The notes beneath the pieces are model-generated. The model was not told where the DNA came from and searched no databases. It saw only the letters and a list, made by a program, of their open reading frames with translations. Positions 7,625 through 16,844 of a stretch of DNA of 64,000 bases are shown here, one piece after another (within the stretch, counting starts at the first letter, position 1; every line of letters begins with the position of its first letter). Source of the DNA: Desulfobulbaceae bacterium (GTDB lineage: Bacteria > Desulfobacterota > Desulfobulbia > Desulfobulbales > Desulfocapsaceae); contig WSXV01000001.1 of NCBI GenBank assembly GCA_009773475.1, forward strand, positions 1 to 64,000, given 5' to 3'. The position numbers and the translations under genes were made by a program.

Positions 7625-9571
7625 TTATGGAATCATCCACTGCAGATAGTAGGCCTGGAGATAGACAATAATACAAATCAGGAAAGTCAGGAACAGTGAG
7701 TGTTTCAGGGTAAAGCGGAACAGGGTGCCTTCCTCGCCGACCATGCCGCAGGCGGCGGTGGCCACTGCCAGGGACTGGGGCGAAATCATCTTGCCCATGA
7801 CGCCGCCGCTGGTGTTGGCAGCGCCGGTGAGAATCGGGTTGATGCCCAGCTGTTCAGCTGTAGCCTTCTGCAAACCGCCAAAGAGAACGTTGCTCGAGGT
7901 GTCGGAGCCGGTAAGAAAAACGCCGAGCCAGCCGAGGAGCGGGGAAAGGAGCGGGAACCAGTGGCCGGTCTTGGTGAAGACCAGACCTAGACAGTTGGTC
8001 ATGCCCGAGGAGTTCATGATATAAGCCAGCCCAAGGACAGAGGCAATGGTCATGGCAGGAAAACGCATGTCGAACAGGGTCTTACCGGCGATTTTCAGAA
8101 CATCACCAAAACCGACACCGCAGATCAGGGCTGAAAGCAGCGCCGCAATAAGGATGGCAGTACCGGCAGCGGACATGAAGTTAAAGTTGTATTTGGCGGC
8201 GATCTTGGTGGGCAGTTGGTCGCCAATCGCCTTGGTCAAGGCCTTGAACTTATCCTTTTCCACCAGTTTGTCTTTTACCAGACCATCGTTGAGTTTTTTC
8301 AGTTCATCGGACTTCTTGAAGATCGGCTCAAAGGCCTTGAATCGTTCTTCCGGCATGATGGCGCCTTTACCGGCGAGCTGCTGCTCAACCGTGGCCATTC
8401 CGGCCTCGAGCGCCTTGAGTTCACCGAGGACGGTGATCGCCTTGGCCATCTTTTCGTCGGCCTTGGGCAGGGCGGCAGTCAGCTTGTCGATCTCGGTGGT
8501 GACCACGGCGATCTTTTGCAGGCCAACCTCAGGGGTGGTGACTTTTTTGATGATCATATTGTCAAGTCCGGTAATCGGAATGACAACCTTGCTCTTGTCA
8601 AGCATGGTTTTAATTGAGGGGATACCCCAGAGCAGAACCATCAGGGTGAGAAACAGATATGGGCTCCAGGCGCGAAAGATCTGGCCGCCGGTGTAGTGGT
8701 GCTCTTCCTTAGTGGCCGCTACTTCGTGGTCAAAGACAAAGTTTGTCTTGGGTTGCCAGACGCGCAGAAGAAGAACCAGGGCAGCCATGGCGCACAGGGA
8801 TGCGGTGATGTCCGGCAGATAGGGGCCGACAAAGCTGGCTGTCAAGTACTGGACCACGGCGAAGGTGATACCGCAGACGAGAATGGCCGGCATGATCTCG
8901 AAGGCCTTTTTGAATCCGGCAATAAGCACGATTACATAGAAGGGGATTATGATTGAAATAAAGGGCAACTGATGGCTAACCATTTTGGAAAGTTTCATCA
9001 TGCCCACATCGTCATAGCCCATGACTGCTGAAAGGGCGACGATGGGAATTCCGATGGCGCCGAAGGCCACCGGCGCGGTGTTGGCAACCAGACAGACACC
9101 GGCGGCATAAAGCGGCCGGAAACCAAGGCCCACCAGGGTGGCGCCGGCGATGGCCACTGGTGTGCCGAATCCTGCCGCACCCTCGATGAAGGCGCCAAAG
9201 CAGAAGGCGATGAGCAGGGCCTGGATCCGGCGATCAGCGGTGAGTCCGGCCAGGGAGGCCCGGATAATCTCGAATTGTCCGCCTTTGACGGTGATGTTGT
9301 AGAGGAACAGGGTTGTGAGAACGATGTAGAAGACAGGAAAGAGACCAAAGGCTGCACCCTGACCAAAGGCCAGTCCAGTAAGTTTAGCGGGCATTCCCCA
9401 GACGGTGACGGCAATGGCAAAGGCGGAAGCGACGGCCAGCAGGGCCGCCTTGTGGGCCTTCATCTTCAGCACGGCAAGACAGACGAAGATGACGACCAAG
9501 GGCACAGCGGCAACAAGTGCCGACATTCCGAGGCTCCCCCCTATGGGGGTGTAGCTTTGTATCCAGGGCAT
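7625..9571 (-). CDS. lldP: L-lactate permease with an unusual hydrophilic insertion
   Basis: This member of the lactate permease family imports lactate with protons across the inner membrane. Family hallmarks include GAFIEGAAGFGTPVAI, GWLGVFLTGSDTSSN and GKMISPQSLA, within about a dozen hydrophobic segments. At about 648 residues it is roughly 100 longer than E. coli LldP. The excess is a charged, Lys/Glu/Leu-rich segment around residues 345-450, likely helical or coiled-coil, placed between membrane segments where E. coli has a short loop. The track starts at a GTG (9580), but that codon overlaps the AAGGAG ribosome-binding site. The ATG at 9571, eight bases after AAGGAG, is the better start. 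An operator-like palindrome lies about 100 bases upstream. Confidence 0.9.
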   Translation of the reverse strand: MPWIQSYTPIGGSLGMSALVAAVPLVVIFVCLAVLKMKAHKAALLAVASAFAIAVTVWGMPAKLTGLAFGQGAAFGLFPVFYIVLTTLFLYNITVKGGQFEIIRASLAGLTADRRIQALLIAFCFGAFIEGAAGFGTPVAIAGATLVGLGFRPLYAAGVCLVANTAPVAFGAIGIPIVALSAVMGYDDVGMMKLSKMVSHQLPFISIIIPFYVIVLIAGFKKAFEIMPAILVCGITFAVVQYLTASFVGPYLPDITASLCAMAALVLLLRVWQPKTNFVFDHEVAATKEEHHYTGGQIFRAWSPYLFLTLMVLLWGIPSIKTMLDKSKVVIPITGLDNMIIKKVTTPEVGLQKIAVVTTEIDKLTAALPKADEKMAKAITVLGELKALEAGMATVEQQLAGKGAIMPEERFKAFEPIFKKSDELKKLNDGLVKDKLVEKDKFKALTKAIGDQLPTKIAAKYNFNFMSAAGTAILIAALLSALICGVGFGDVLKIAGKTLFDMRFPAMTIASVLGLAYIMNSSGMTNCLGLVFTKTGHWFPLLSPLLGWLGVFLTGSDTSSNVLFGGLQKATAEQLGINPILTGAANTSGGVMGKMISPQSLAVATAACGMVGEEGTLFRFTLKHSLFLTFLICIIVYLQAYYLQWMIP

Positions 9572-9672
9572 AATGATCACTCCTTACTTTTGGACGGTTA
9601 ACTTACAACCCCAAGGTTTGGGGCGGTGAGGGGTTTCCAGAAAGGGTGCGCATTCCTTTCTGAGCTTAAATA

Positions 9673-9684
9673 TTGGTAATACCA
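9673..9684 (-). promoter_or_regulatory. Putative GntR/LldR-type operator in the lldP-lutC divergent region
   Basis: TTGGTAATACCA contains the perfect palindrome TGGT-AAT-ACCA. It is the most symmetric of four related sites in the lactate region and lies about 100 bases upstream of lldP, in the 354-base spacer shared with lutC. Confidence 0.6.
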
Positions 9685-9742
9685 GTTATAGTATTCTGTT
9701 AAAGTTGTCAATAATATTTTTATTATGCATAAAAAAAGCATG

Positions 9743-9772
9743 TTGACAAGGACTTATGGTTTGCAATATGAT
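9743..9772 (+). promoter_or_regulatory. Sigma-70-type promoter of the lutC-lutB operon
   Basis: TTGACA and TATGAT are separated by 18 bases, close to consensus. Two operator-like sites lie immediately downstream. Confidence 0.6.
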
Positions 9773-9782
9773 AATTCATCAT

Positions 9783-9814
9783 TTGGTTTTACAACTTGCA
9801 ATATGGTTTTACAA
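9783..9814 (+). promoter_or_regulatory. Tandem operator-like sites downstream of the lutC promoter
   Basis: TTGGTTTTACAA (9783-9794) and ATGGTTTTACAA (9803-9814) start exactly 20 bases apart, so both would face the same side of the helix. They match the sites before glcD and lldP. Their position just after the -10 box fits repression by the GntR-type regulator at 6598-7317. Confidence 0.6.
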
Positions 9815-9925
9815 GGGATGGGATACAACTTATAACAGAACCAGTGCTGATGGGCGGATCTGGAAAAGCCGACGGCATGACTGGTCAAACTTCGCCCGGA
9901 CGAGAGCCGGGGAAAGGGAGAGGCA

Positions 9926-10474
9926 ATGTTCGAACAATTCAAAACCAGGGCTGAAGGGGTCAGTGCCGAAGTGCATCGTTTTACGACGGAGGCGGAGGCG
10001 CTTGCTTTTCTCGTTGATTTTTTGCGCACGGAGGGGGTCGCCGATGCACCTGGACAGTATGCTGTTGTCGCCGACTGTCCCTTCCTGCAGAGCATTGATC
10101 GGCAGCAACTGGAAGAAGTGGCCGGCCTGTGGCTTGAGGTGACCCGTGATCGGGCAGCCGCAGCAAAGGTCGGCATCAGTCAGATGGACTGGGCCCTGGC
10201 CGACACCGGCACCCTTGTCCAGGACGCCAGTGCCATTGACAAACGACTGGTCTCGTCCCTGCCGATTATTCATGTTGCCCTGATCGCCACCTCGGGCTTG
10301 CTTCCCGACATGCCTGCCTGGCTGAGTGAGGCCCACCCGGAAACTGCCGGTTACCTTGCCATGATTACCGGCCCAAGCCGAACCGCCGACATTGAGCGGG
10401 TGCTCACCATTGGTGTCCATGGGCCGGAGCGGCTTATCATTGTTTTTGTCGATCAACTGGGAGGGACCAACTGA
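9926..10474 (+). CDS. lutC: LutC/YkgG-type lactate utilisation protein (LUD domain)
   Basis: The 182-residue protein is a single LUD domain, with the family motif DWALADTGTLV (about residue 88) followed by SLPIIHVAL. LutC-type proteins are a subunit of the LutABC/LldEFG L-lactate dehydrogenase, which oxidises L-lactate to pyruvate with iron-sulfur clusters instead of a flavin domain of the LldD type. The stop overlaps the start of the next gene (TGATG), so the two are coupled. The leader carries a promoter and two operators. A ribosome-binding site gggagagg precedes the ATG. Confidence 0.85.
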   Translation: MFEQFKTRAEGVSAEVHRFTTEAEALAFLVDFLRTEGVADAPGQYAVVADCPFLQSIDRQQLEEVAGLWLEVTRDRAAAAKVGISQMDWALADTGTLVQDASAIDKRLVSSLPIIHVALIATSGLLPDMPAWLSEAHPETAGYLAMITGPSRTADIERVLTIGVHGPERLIIVFVDQLGGTN

Positions 10475-12618
10475 TGCAGCAGGACTTCAAGCAATCCATA
10501 GATCGTGCTTTAAACAATGCCAATCTCACCGGGGCGTTGGGGAAGTTTTCCGAAGCCTATAAGGTCAATCGGGCTAAGGCCTATGAGGGGATCGATTTTG
10601 AGGAGCTGCGGGGCAAGATCGCCAGTGTGAAAGGCTATGCCGCCTCCCATCTCGAAGAGCTGTCCCGGCAGTTCAAGGAAAACGCCGAGGCCAAAGGCGC
10701 CAAAGTTTTCTGCACCAAAGACCCGGCCCAGGTGCGCGAGTATATTCTAAAAGTAGCCAAGGAAGCCGGCGTCAAGTCGATTGTTAAGTCCAAGTCCATG
10801 GCCACCGAGGAGATTCATCTTAACTCCTATCTCGAGAAGGCCGGCATCGAGGTCGGCGAGACCGATCTTGGCGAGTGGATCATTCAATTGGCCGGGCAGA
10901 CGCCCTCGCACATGGTCATGCCCGCCATCCATATGACCAAGGAGGAGGTCTCCGATCTCTTTTCAAAAGAGATCGACGAGCGCCTCTCCTCTGATATTCC
11001 CCGTCTGGTCAAGGTGGCGCGGAACGAACTGCGGCCTAAATTTCTTAAGGCGGATATGGGTATCTCGGGCGGCAATATGGCCTGTGCCGACACCGGCTCC
11101 ATTGTCCTTGTCACCAACGAGGGCAACGCCCGGCTGGTCACCAGTCTGCCCAAGATTCACATCGCCCTGGTCGGCATCGAAAAACTGGTGGCCCATTTCA
11201 GCGACATCGCCCCCATTCTCAAGGCCCTGCCGCGTAGTGCCACGGCCCAGCTGCTGACTAGTTATGTAAGCATCATAACCGGCCCGACCCTCAACAGCGA
11301 TGGCTCGATGAAGGATCTCCATATTATCCTCATGGACAACCGGCGCAGCGAGATGGCGGCCGATCCGATATTCAAGGAGGCGATGCAGTGCATTCGCTGC
11401 GCCTCCTGCCTCAACGTCTGCCCGATCTTCCGTCTGGTCGGCGGCCATGTCTTCGGCAAGGTTTATACCGGTGGTATTGGCACCATCCTCACCGCCTGGT
11501 ATGACGAGCTGAAAAGCTCGGAGGATATTCAGGGGCTGTGCATTCAGTGCGGCGCCTGCAAGGATGTCTGTCCCGCCAAGATTGATATCCCCGCCCTGAT
11601 CATGGAGATCCGGCGGCGGCTGGTGCAAAAAGAGGGCGTGCCGATGCTGCAGAAATCGATCTATGCAGTGGTGAATAACCGCCGCCTGTTCCACGGCATG
11701 CTGCGCGCCGCCTCCATTGCCGGTAAACCCTTTTCCAGGGGCACCAAGTTTATCCGCCATCTGCCCATGTTCCTGGCTGATCTCACCGACGGCCGCAGTC
11801 TGCCGGCGATAGCCTCCAAGCCCTTTCGCGATGTCTTCAAGACCATCACTCAGCCAAAAAATCTCAAGGAAAAGGCAGTGTTCTATGGCGGCTGTCTCAT
11901 TGATTTTGCCTACCCCGAGATGGGTGAGGCCCTGGTGAAGATTCTCAATAAGGCAGGCGTGGAAGTTCTTTTCCCGGAAGGACAAACCTGTTGCGGCGCC
12001 CCGGCTCGCTACAACGGCGCCTATGAAGTGGCGGCCCAGAATGCCGAGGATAATATTCAGGCCCTGCTGGCTGAACGGGCTGATTACGTCGTTTCCGCCT
12101 GTCCAACCTGTACCGTGGCCCTGGATCATGAGTTTATTGCCACCTTCGAGAGTCTGGGTCGGAAAAAATACCTGCCCCAGGCCCGCGAGCTGGCCGCCAA
12201 GACCATCGATTTTTCAACGCTTGTGAAAAAACTGGTGGATGAGGGGCGGTTGAGTTTCAAGGAAGGCCAGCATCTGGGCAAGATCACCTATCATGATTCC
12301 TGCCATCTCAAGCGGACCCTGCATGCCGAACAGTCGCCACGACAGTTGCTGCAAAAGGCCGGTTACGAGCTCAGTGAGATGTTCGAGTGCGACATCTGTT
12401 GCGGCATGGGCGGCTCGTATTCGCTTAAGCTGCCGGAGATCTCGGCCCCGATTCTGCAGCGTAAGCTCAAGAACATCAAGGATACCGGCGCGCCCATGGT
12501 GGCCATGGACTGTCCCGGTTGCGTCATGCAGATTCGCGGGGGTATGGATCAGCTCGAAGGTGCACCAGTCCGGGTGCAGCACACCGTTGAGCTGCTCGCT
12601 GCTCAACTGAAAGGTTGA
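10474..12618 (+). CDS. Fused LutB-LutA-like L-lactate dehydrogenase iron-sulfur protein
   Basis: The 714-residue protein joins three parts. An N-terminal LUD domain (about residues 60-300) has SKSMATEEIHLN and CADTGSIVLVTNEGN. Next come two [4Fe-4S] motifs (CIRCASCLNVCP and CIQCGACKDVCP, about 307-370). The C-terminal half has two CCG domains with CCGAPARYN, CPTCTVALDHE, YHDSCHLKRT, CCGMGGSYS and CPGCVMQIRGG. In Bacillus LutB and LutA are separate; the fused form is the type found in the organic-acid oxidation region of Desulfovibrio. With LutC it should form the L-lactate dehydrogenase delivering electrons to sulfate respiration. The electron acceptor is not evident from sequence. Confidence 0.87.
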   Translation: MQQDFKQSIDRALNNANLTGALGKFSEAYKVNRAKAYEGIDFEELRGKIASVKGYAASHLEELSRQFKENAEAKGAKVFCTKDPAQVREYILKVAKEAGVKSIVKSKSMATEEIHLNSYLEKAGIEVGETDLGEWIIQLAGQTPSHMVMPAIHMTKEEVSDLFSKEIDERLSSDIPRLVKVARNELRPKFLKADMGISGGNMACADTGSIVLVTNEGNARLVTSLPKIHIALVGIEKLVAHFSDIAPILKALPRSATAQLLTSYVSIITGPTLNSDGSMKDLHIILMDNRRSEMAADPIFKEAMQCIRCASCLNVCPIFRLVGGHVFGKVYTGGIGTILTAWYDELKSSEDIQGLCIQCGACKDVCPAKIDIPALIMEIRRRLVQKEGVPMLQKSIYAVVNNRRLFHGMLRAASIAGKPFSRGTKFIRHLPMFLADLTDGRSLPAIASKPFRDVFKTITQPKNLKEKAVFYGGCLIDFAYPEMGEALVKILNKAGVEVLFPEGQTCCGAPARYNGAYEVAAQNAEDNIQALLAERADYVVSACPTCTVALDHEFIATFESLGRKKYLPQARELAAKTIDFSTLVKKLVDEGRLSFKEGQHLGKITYHDSCHLKRTLHAEQSPRQLLQKAGYELSEMFECDICCGMGGSYSLKLPEISAPILQRKLKNIKDTGAPMVAMDCPGCVMQIRGGMDQLEGAPVRVQHTVELLAAQLKG

Positions 12619-12636
12619 TGGCTGGAACCTGTCTTT

Positions 12637-12664
12637 CTTCCTTCCGGTTGTAACCGGAAGGAAG
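12637..12664 (+). terminator. Perfect hairpin after the lutCB genes
   Basis: CTTCCTTCCGGTT and AACCGGAAGGAAG form a perfect 13-base stem with a two-base spacer, 19 bases after the lutB stop. No U tract follows, so termination would be weak or need another factor. Confidence 0.5.
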
Positions 12665-12717
12665 GGAGCATTTCCCCGGTAAGGCAAACGGCAAAATTAA
12701 ATACTGCAACATACCTT

Positions 12718-12822
12718 CCGTTCGTGGTGAGCCCTGAGCCTGTCGAAGGGTCGAACCATGAACAGAAGATATCATTGGCAACTGCCTCCATTCATCCTTC
12801 GACAAGCTCAGGACGAACGGAA
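12718..12822. repeat. REP-like palindrome (CCTTCGACAGGCTCAGG type)
   Basis: One arm reads (minus strand) ccttcgacaggctcaggg followed by cgaacggaa after a seven-base bulge; the other arm on the plus strand reads ccttcgacaagctcagga and cgaacggaa. The arms can pair around a loop of about 35 bases. This sequence type is a dispersed intergenic repeat in many bacterial genomes, recognised here from memory. Spurious ORFs across it give the peptide TLRQAQG. Confidence 0.65.
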
Positions 12823-12891
12823 GCAGTTGTTGGAAAATGGAATGTTTTATATTTGCCGTTCGCCTAAGCTTTTCTACGATAGTTGAAAATG

Positions 12892-12936
12892 GCCCTTTCC
12901 GGCTGGTGCAGCATTCCTGTTCCAGCCGGAAAGGGC
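12892..12936 (+). promoter_or_regulatory. Perfect 15-bp hairpin upstream of pta
   Basis: GCCCTTTCCGGCTGG and CCAGCCGGAAAGGGC flank a 15-base loop, ending 55 bases before the pta start. It could be a terminator or attenuator separating lutCB from pta-ackA, or a transcript-processing site. No U tract follows. Confidence 0.4.
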
Positions 12937-12991
12937 ACAATGTTCCCGGCTCTTAGCTGTCCCCGCCTGAGGCGGAAAATCGAGGTAAGCC

Positions 12992-15109
12992 ATGGCAAAT
13001 AAACTCTATATCACCGCGGCAGAGGAACGAAGCGGCAAATCGGCGATCATTCTCGGGGTGATGCAGGTGATCCTCAAGGAGATCAGTCGCATCGCCTTTT
13101 TTCGTCCCATCATCAACGACCATGTCTTCGGCCGCCTGGATCACGATATCGACCTGATCCTCAAGTACTTCAATCTCGATATGGAGTACAGCGAAACCCA
13201 CGCCTACACCCTCAGTCAGGCCCGCCAGCTGATCACCAGCGGCCAGGAAGAGATCCTCTACGAGAACATCCTGAAGAAATACAAGCAGCTGGAGGCCAAC
13301 TACGATTTCGTCCTCTGTGAGGGCACCGATTTTATGGGCAAGGACCCGGGCTTTGAGTTTGATCTCAATGCCAATATTGCCGCCAATATCGGGGCCCCGG
13401 TCCTGATCGTCGCCTCAGGACGGGAAAAAGGCACCGAGGAAATCTGCACCCACACGGCGATCATCATCGATACCCTGAAGGAAAAACGGGTTGATATCGC
13501 CGGCTGTATTATCAATCGCGCCCCGAATACCTTTCTTCGGGACACTGCCACGAACACCAAGTGCCGCGAGCAGTTTGGCTGCGACTTTCCGCTCTATGTG
13601 ATTCCCGAGAACCGTTCCCTCGGTAATCCGACCATTGACGACGTCAAGCGCTGGCTTGGGGCCGAGATTCTCTACGGCGAATCGAGCATGTTGAACCTGG
13701 TGAGCAATTACCTGGTGGCCGCCATGCAGATCGGCAATTTTCTTGATTACATCAAGGATGGCAGTCTGATCATCACCCCGGGTGACCGTTCAGACATCAT
13801 TATTTCCAGCTTTGCCAGCCGGAGTTCATCCTCCTATCCCAATATCGCCGGGATTCTCATCACCGGCGGCATCGAGATCAGCCCTAGCGTTCAGCGGCTG
13901 ATCCAGGGCTGGACCGGCATCCCGATGCCGGTCCTTTTTGTCGAGTCGCACACCTATGACACGGTGCACAGCGTGATTGAACTCTACGGCCGCATCGAGT
14001 CCACCGACACCAAGCGCATCGCCACCGCCCTTGGCCTGTTTACCAAGCATGTGGACGTCTCGGAGTTGACCCGTCGGGTCGTTTCCCAGCGTTCCACCAA
14101 GATCACCCCACGGATGTTCGAATATTCGCTGGTGGAAATGGCCGCCAGCGACAGACAGCACATTGTTCTGCCCGAGGGACTGGGGGAACGCATCCTCAAC
14201 GCCACCGACATCATTCTTCGCCGGGGCATTGCCGATATCACGTTGTTGGGCAAGGTTGATGAAATTCAGGCCAAGGCCGCCCGGCTCAATATCAATATCG
14301 AAGGCGCTCAGATCATTGACCCGACAACCTCAGAGTATTACGATGATTTTGTCCTCACCTATTTTGATCTCCGCAAGAAACGCGGGATTTTGATCGAAGT
14401 GGCCCGGGATCGAATGTTCGATCCCACCTATTTCGGCACCATGATGGTCCACAAGGGGCTGGCCAACGGCATGGTGTCGGGCTCGATCACCACCACGGCC
14501 CAGACGATTCGGCCCGCCTTTGAGTTTATCAAGACCAAGCCCGGTGTCTCGGTGGTTTCCTCGGTGTTTATCATGTGTTTGCAGTCCAAGATTCTGGTCT
14601 TCGGTGACTGCGCCATCGTGCCCAATCCCGATGCCCGGCAGTTGGCGGAGATCGCCATCAGTTCGGCGGAGACGGCGAGGATTTTTAATATCGAACCTCG
14701 GGTGGCCCTGCTCAGTTATTCCACCGGCGGCTCCGGCTCCGGCCAGGATGTGGATAAGGTGGTGCAGGCAACGGCCATTGCCAAACAGCTGATGGCCGAG
14801 CGTGGACTGGACTTCCCGCTGGAAGGCCCCTTGCAGTATGACGCCGCCTTTGACGCCGAGGTGGGCAAGTTGAAGCTGCCCAACTCGAAAGTGGCCGGTC
14901 AGGCAACGGTCTTCATCTTTCCCGATCTCAATACCGGCAACAATACCTACAAGGCGGTGCAACAGTCGGCCAATGCAGTGGCCATGGGGCCAATCCTGCA
15001 GGGCTTGAACAAACCGGTCAACGATCTCTCGCGCGGTTGCACCGTGCAGGACATCGTGGATACCGTGGCCCTGACCGCCATTCAGGCCCTAATGGCCAAA
15101 AAGCGTTAA
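12992..15109 (+). CDS. pta: Phosphate acetyltransferase, long form
   Basis: The 705-residue protein has the three-part layout of long Pta enzymes. An N-terminal P-loop domain of the BioD type (YITAAEERSGKSAIILG) comes first, then a DRTGG-type middle domain. The C-terminal catalytic phosphotransacetylase domain starts near residue 390 (HIVLPEGLGERIL) and includes GSGSGQDVDK and the end motif DIVDTVALTAIQA. It converts acetyl-CoA and phosphate to acetyl phosphate. With the next gene it makes ATP from the acetyl-CoA formed from lactate via pyruvate. Confidence 0.92.
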   Translation: MANKLYITAAEERSGKSAIILGVMQVILKEISRIAFFRPIINDHVFGRLDHDIDLILKYFNLDMEYSETHAYTLSQARQLITSGQEEILYENILKKYKQLEANYDFVLCEGTDFMGKDPGFEFDLNANIAANIGAPVLIVASGREKGTEEICTHTAIIIDTLKEKRVDIAGCIINRAPNTFLRDTATNTKCREQFGCDFPLYVIPENRSLGNPTIDDVKRWLGAEILYGESSMLNLVSNYLVAAMQIGNFLDYIKDGSLIITPGDRSDIIISSFASRSSSSYPNIAGILITGGIEISPSVQRLIQGWTGIPMPVLFVESHTYDTVHSVIELYGRIESTDTKRIATALGLFTKHVDVSELTRRVVSQRSTKITPRMFEYSLVEMAASDRQHIVLPEGLGERILNATDIILRRGIADITLLGKVDEIQAKAARLNINIEGAQIIDPTTSEYYDDFVLTYFDLRKKRGILIEVARDRMFDPTYFGTMMVHKGLANGMVSGSITTTAQTIRPAFEFIKTKPGVSVVSSVFIMCLQSKILVFGDCAIVPNPDARQLAEIAISSAETARIFNIEPRVALLSYSTGGSGSGQDVDKVVQATAIAKQLMAERGLDFPLEGPLQYDAAFDAEVGKLKLPNSKVAGQATVFIFPDLNTGNNTYKAVQQSANAVAMGPILQGLNKPVNDLSRGCTVQDIVDTVALTAIQALMAKKR

Positions 15110-15132
15110 CCATCATTAAAGTGGGCTGGAAC

Positions 15133-16341
15133 ATGAAATTTCTCATCATTAATTCAGGAAGTTCCTCGATCAAGTATCAGGTGATTGAGATGGAGACGGA
15201 AACCGTACTCGCCGTCGGTCTGGTTGAACGGATCGGGGAGGAGGTTGGTCGTCTCAAAAGCACCTTTTTCCCGGGGACAAAAGCCGAGGCAGAGTCAGTC
15301 ATCGAACAGCCGATCCCGGATCATTCCAGTGGCATGAGACTGGTGATTGCGGGATTGACCGACAAAGACAAGGGCGTCATTGGTGACACCTCCGAGATCC
15401 TTGCCATCGGTCATCGGGTGGTGCACGGCGGCGAGGATTTCCATTCTTCCACCATGATTACCAAAGAGGTGATGGACGCCATTCAACGGAATATCCCCTT
15501 GGCCCCGCTCCACAATTCGGCCAATCTCGATGGCATTCGGGTGGCCATGGAGATTTTTCCCAAGGTTCCCCAGGTGGCCGTTTTTGACACCGCCTTCCAT
15601 CAGACCATGCCGCCCCATGCATTTATGTATGCCCTGCCCTACAGCCTTTACGAAAAGGATCGGGTACGGCGCTATGGCTTCCACGGTACCTCGCACCGCT
15701 TTGTTGCCGGCGAGTGCGCCTTTCTTCTCAATAAGCCGCTGGCCGAATGCAACCTGATCACCATCCACCTTGGCAATGGCTGCTCCATGACCGCCATTGA
15801 AAATGGCCGCAGTGTTGACACCTCGCTCGGTATGACCCCCCTGGAAGGGCTGGTGATGGGCACCCGCTCCGGCGATCTTGATCCGGCCGTGCACCTGTTT
15901 CTTCAGCAGAATAAGGGTTGGGATCTGGAGACCATTGATGCTTTGCTCAACAAAGAGTCGGGGTTGAAGGGCCTTTGCGGCTTGAATGATATGCGCGATA
16001 TCCACAAGGCGATTGAGTCCGGGGATGCGCGGGCCGCTCTGGCCCTCGATGTCCAGACCTACCGCAATCGCAAATACATCGGCGCCTACATGGCGGTTCT
16101 GGGCCGGATCGACGGGATTGTTTTTACCGCCGGCATCGGCGAAAACGACGCCATCGTCCGTGCCAAGTCCCTCAAGGGATTGGAAGCCTTCGGGGTTCGA
16201 CTTGATTCGGCCAAAAACAGCCAGCGCTGCCTGGGAGCCCGCTGCATCAGCAGCCAGGATAGTACCGTCCAGGTGTTTGTGATTCCAACCAATGAAGAGT
16301 TAGCGATTGCCCGGGAAGTGGCGGGTGTGGTTCGGGGGTGA
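15133..16341 (+). CDS. ackA: Acetate kinase
   Basis: The 402-residue protein starts MKFLIINSGSSSIKYQV and contains the family motifs GHRVVHGGE, YGFHGTSHRFV, HLGNGCSM, GTRSGDLDP and FTAGIGEND. It forms ATP and acetate from acetyl phosphate, the last step of lactate oxidation to acetate. The track begins the ORF at 15037 inside pta; the start at 15133, 23 bases after the pta stop, restores the conserved N-terminus. Pta and AckA next to lactate permease and lactate dehydrogenases reproduce the sulfate-reducer lactate cluster, but pyruvate:ferredoxin oxidoreductase is not in this window. Confidence 0.93.
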   Translation: MKFLIINSGSSSIKYQVIEMETETVLAVGLVERIGEEVGRLKSTFFPGTKAEAESVIEQPIPDHSSGMRLVIAGLTDKDKGVIGDTSEILAIGHRVVHGGEDFHSSTMITKEVMDAIQRNIPLAPLHNSANLDGIRVAMEIFPKVPQVAVFDTAFHQTMPPHAFMYALPYSLYEKDRVRRYGFHGTSHRFVAGECAFLLNKPLAECNLITIHLGNGCSMTAIENGRSVDTSLGMTPLEGLVMGTRSGDLDPAVHLFLQQNKGWDLETIDALLNKESGLKGLCGLNDMRDIHKAIESGDARAALALDVQTYRNRKYIGAYMAVLGRIDGIVFTAGIGENDAIVRAKSLKGLEAFGVRLDSAKNSQRCLGARCISSQDSTVQVFVIPTNEELAIAREVAGVVRG

Positions 16342-16809
16342 GTGATTAAAGAGTCCACATGCAATGAGGCATTTGGAAGGAAGTGGTTTATCTTTCCAGC
16401 CCCGCTGCTTTTCTGATCCTACTCACTTCGCAAACGCGTCAGGCCCTTCCGATCTACCCACCAACAGACCCTCCCACCTGTTTACTCCTCGTCTATTTGT
16501 ATCCGTCAACCTCGCACCACCGCTTTTTTTGCATCGCTGAACTTTGCTCACGACTCCAAGTCCTCCGCCGGTAAAAACCGCCAGTGGGCCTCCGTTCATG
16601 CCTTCATATACTCTGTGGTAATGTTTCTAGTTGCTTTCCATGCGCAAGCAACCGCGCAGTCTGGTCCCTGCTTACTGCCCCGAAAGGGAACAATATGTCA
16701 CCAAAGAATCTTCAGCAGAGTTTTTTAAGGCAACTCCGAAAGCACTCAACTTGAACTGTTACAACAAATGGGGGAAGGGCAAAAGTTGGTTTCTCCATAG
16801 GCATTCTCC
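16342..16809. other. Intergenic region without a recognisable gene
   Basis: About 470 bases between ackA and the ArsR operon promoter. The small ORFs here (16383-16574, 16631-16813) show no domain, poor amino-acid composition and no conserved start context. I see nothing I can name. Confidence 0.5.
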
Positions 16810-16838
16810 TTGACAGGGAAAAGATATCGTCATATATC
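16810..16838 (+). promoter_or_regulatory. Sigma-70-type promoter of the arsR-selenoprotein operon
   Basis: TTGACA at 16810-16815 and TATATC at 16833-16838 are separated by 17 bases. The promoter lies about 60 bases before the ArsR-type gene in a markedly AT-rich stretch. Confidence 0.6.
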
Positions 16839-16844
16839 TATATA

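Noticed and set aside
16383-16813. Small plus-strand ORFs between ackA and the ArsR operon
   Set aside because: No domain, no conserved start context and non-coding-like composition.
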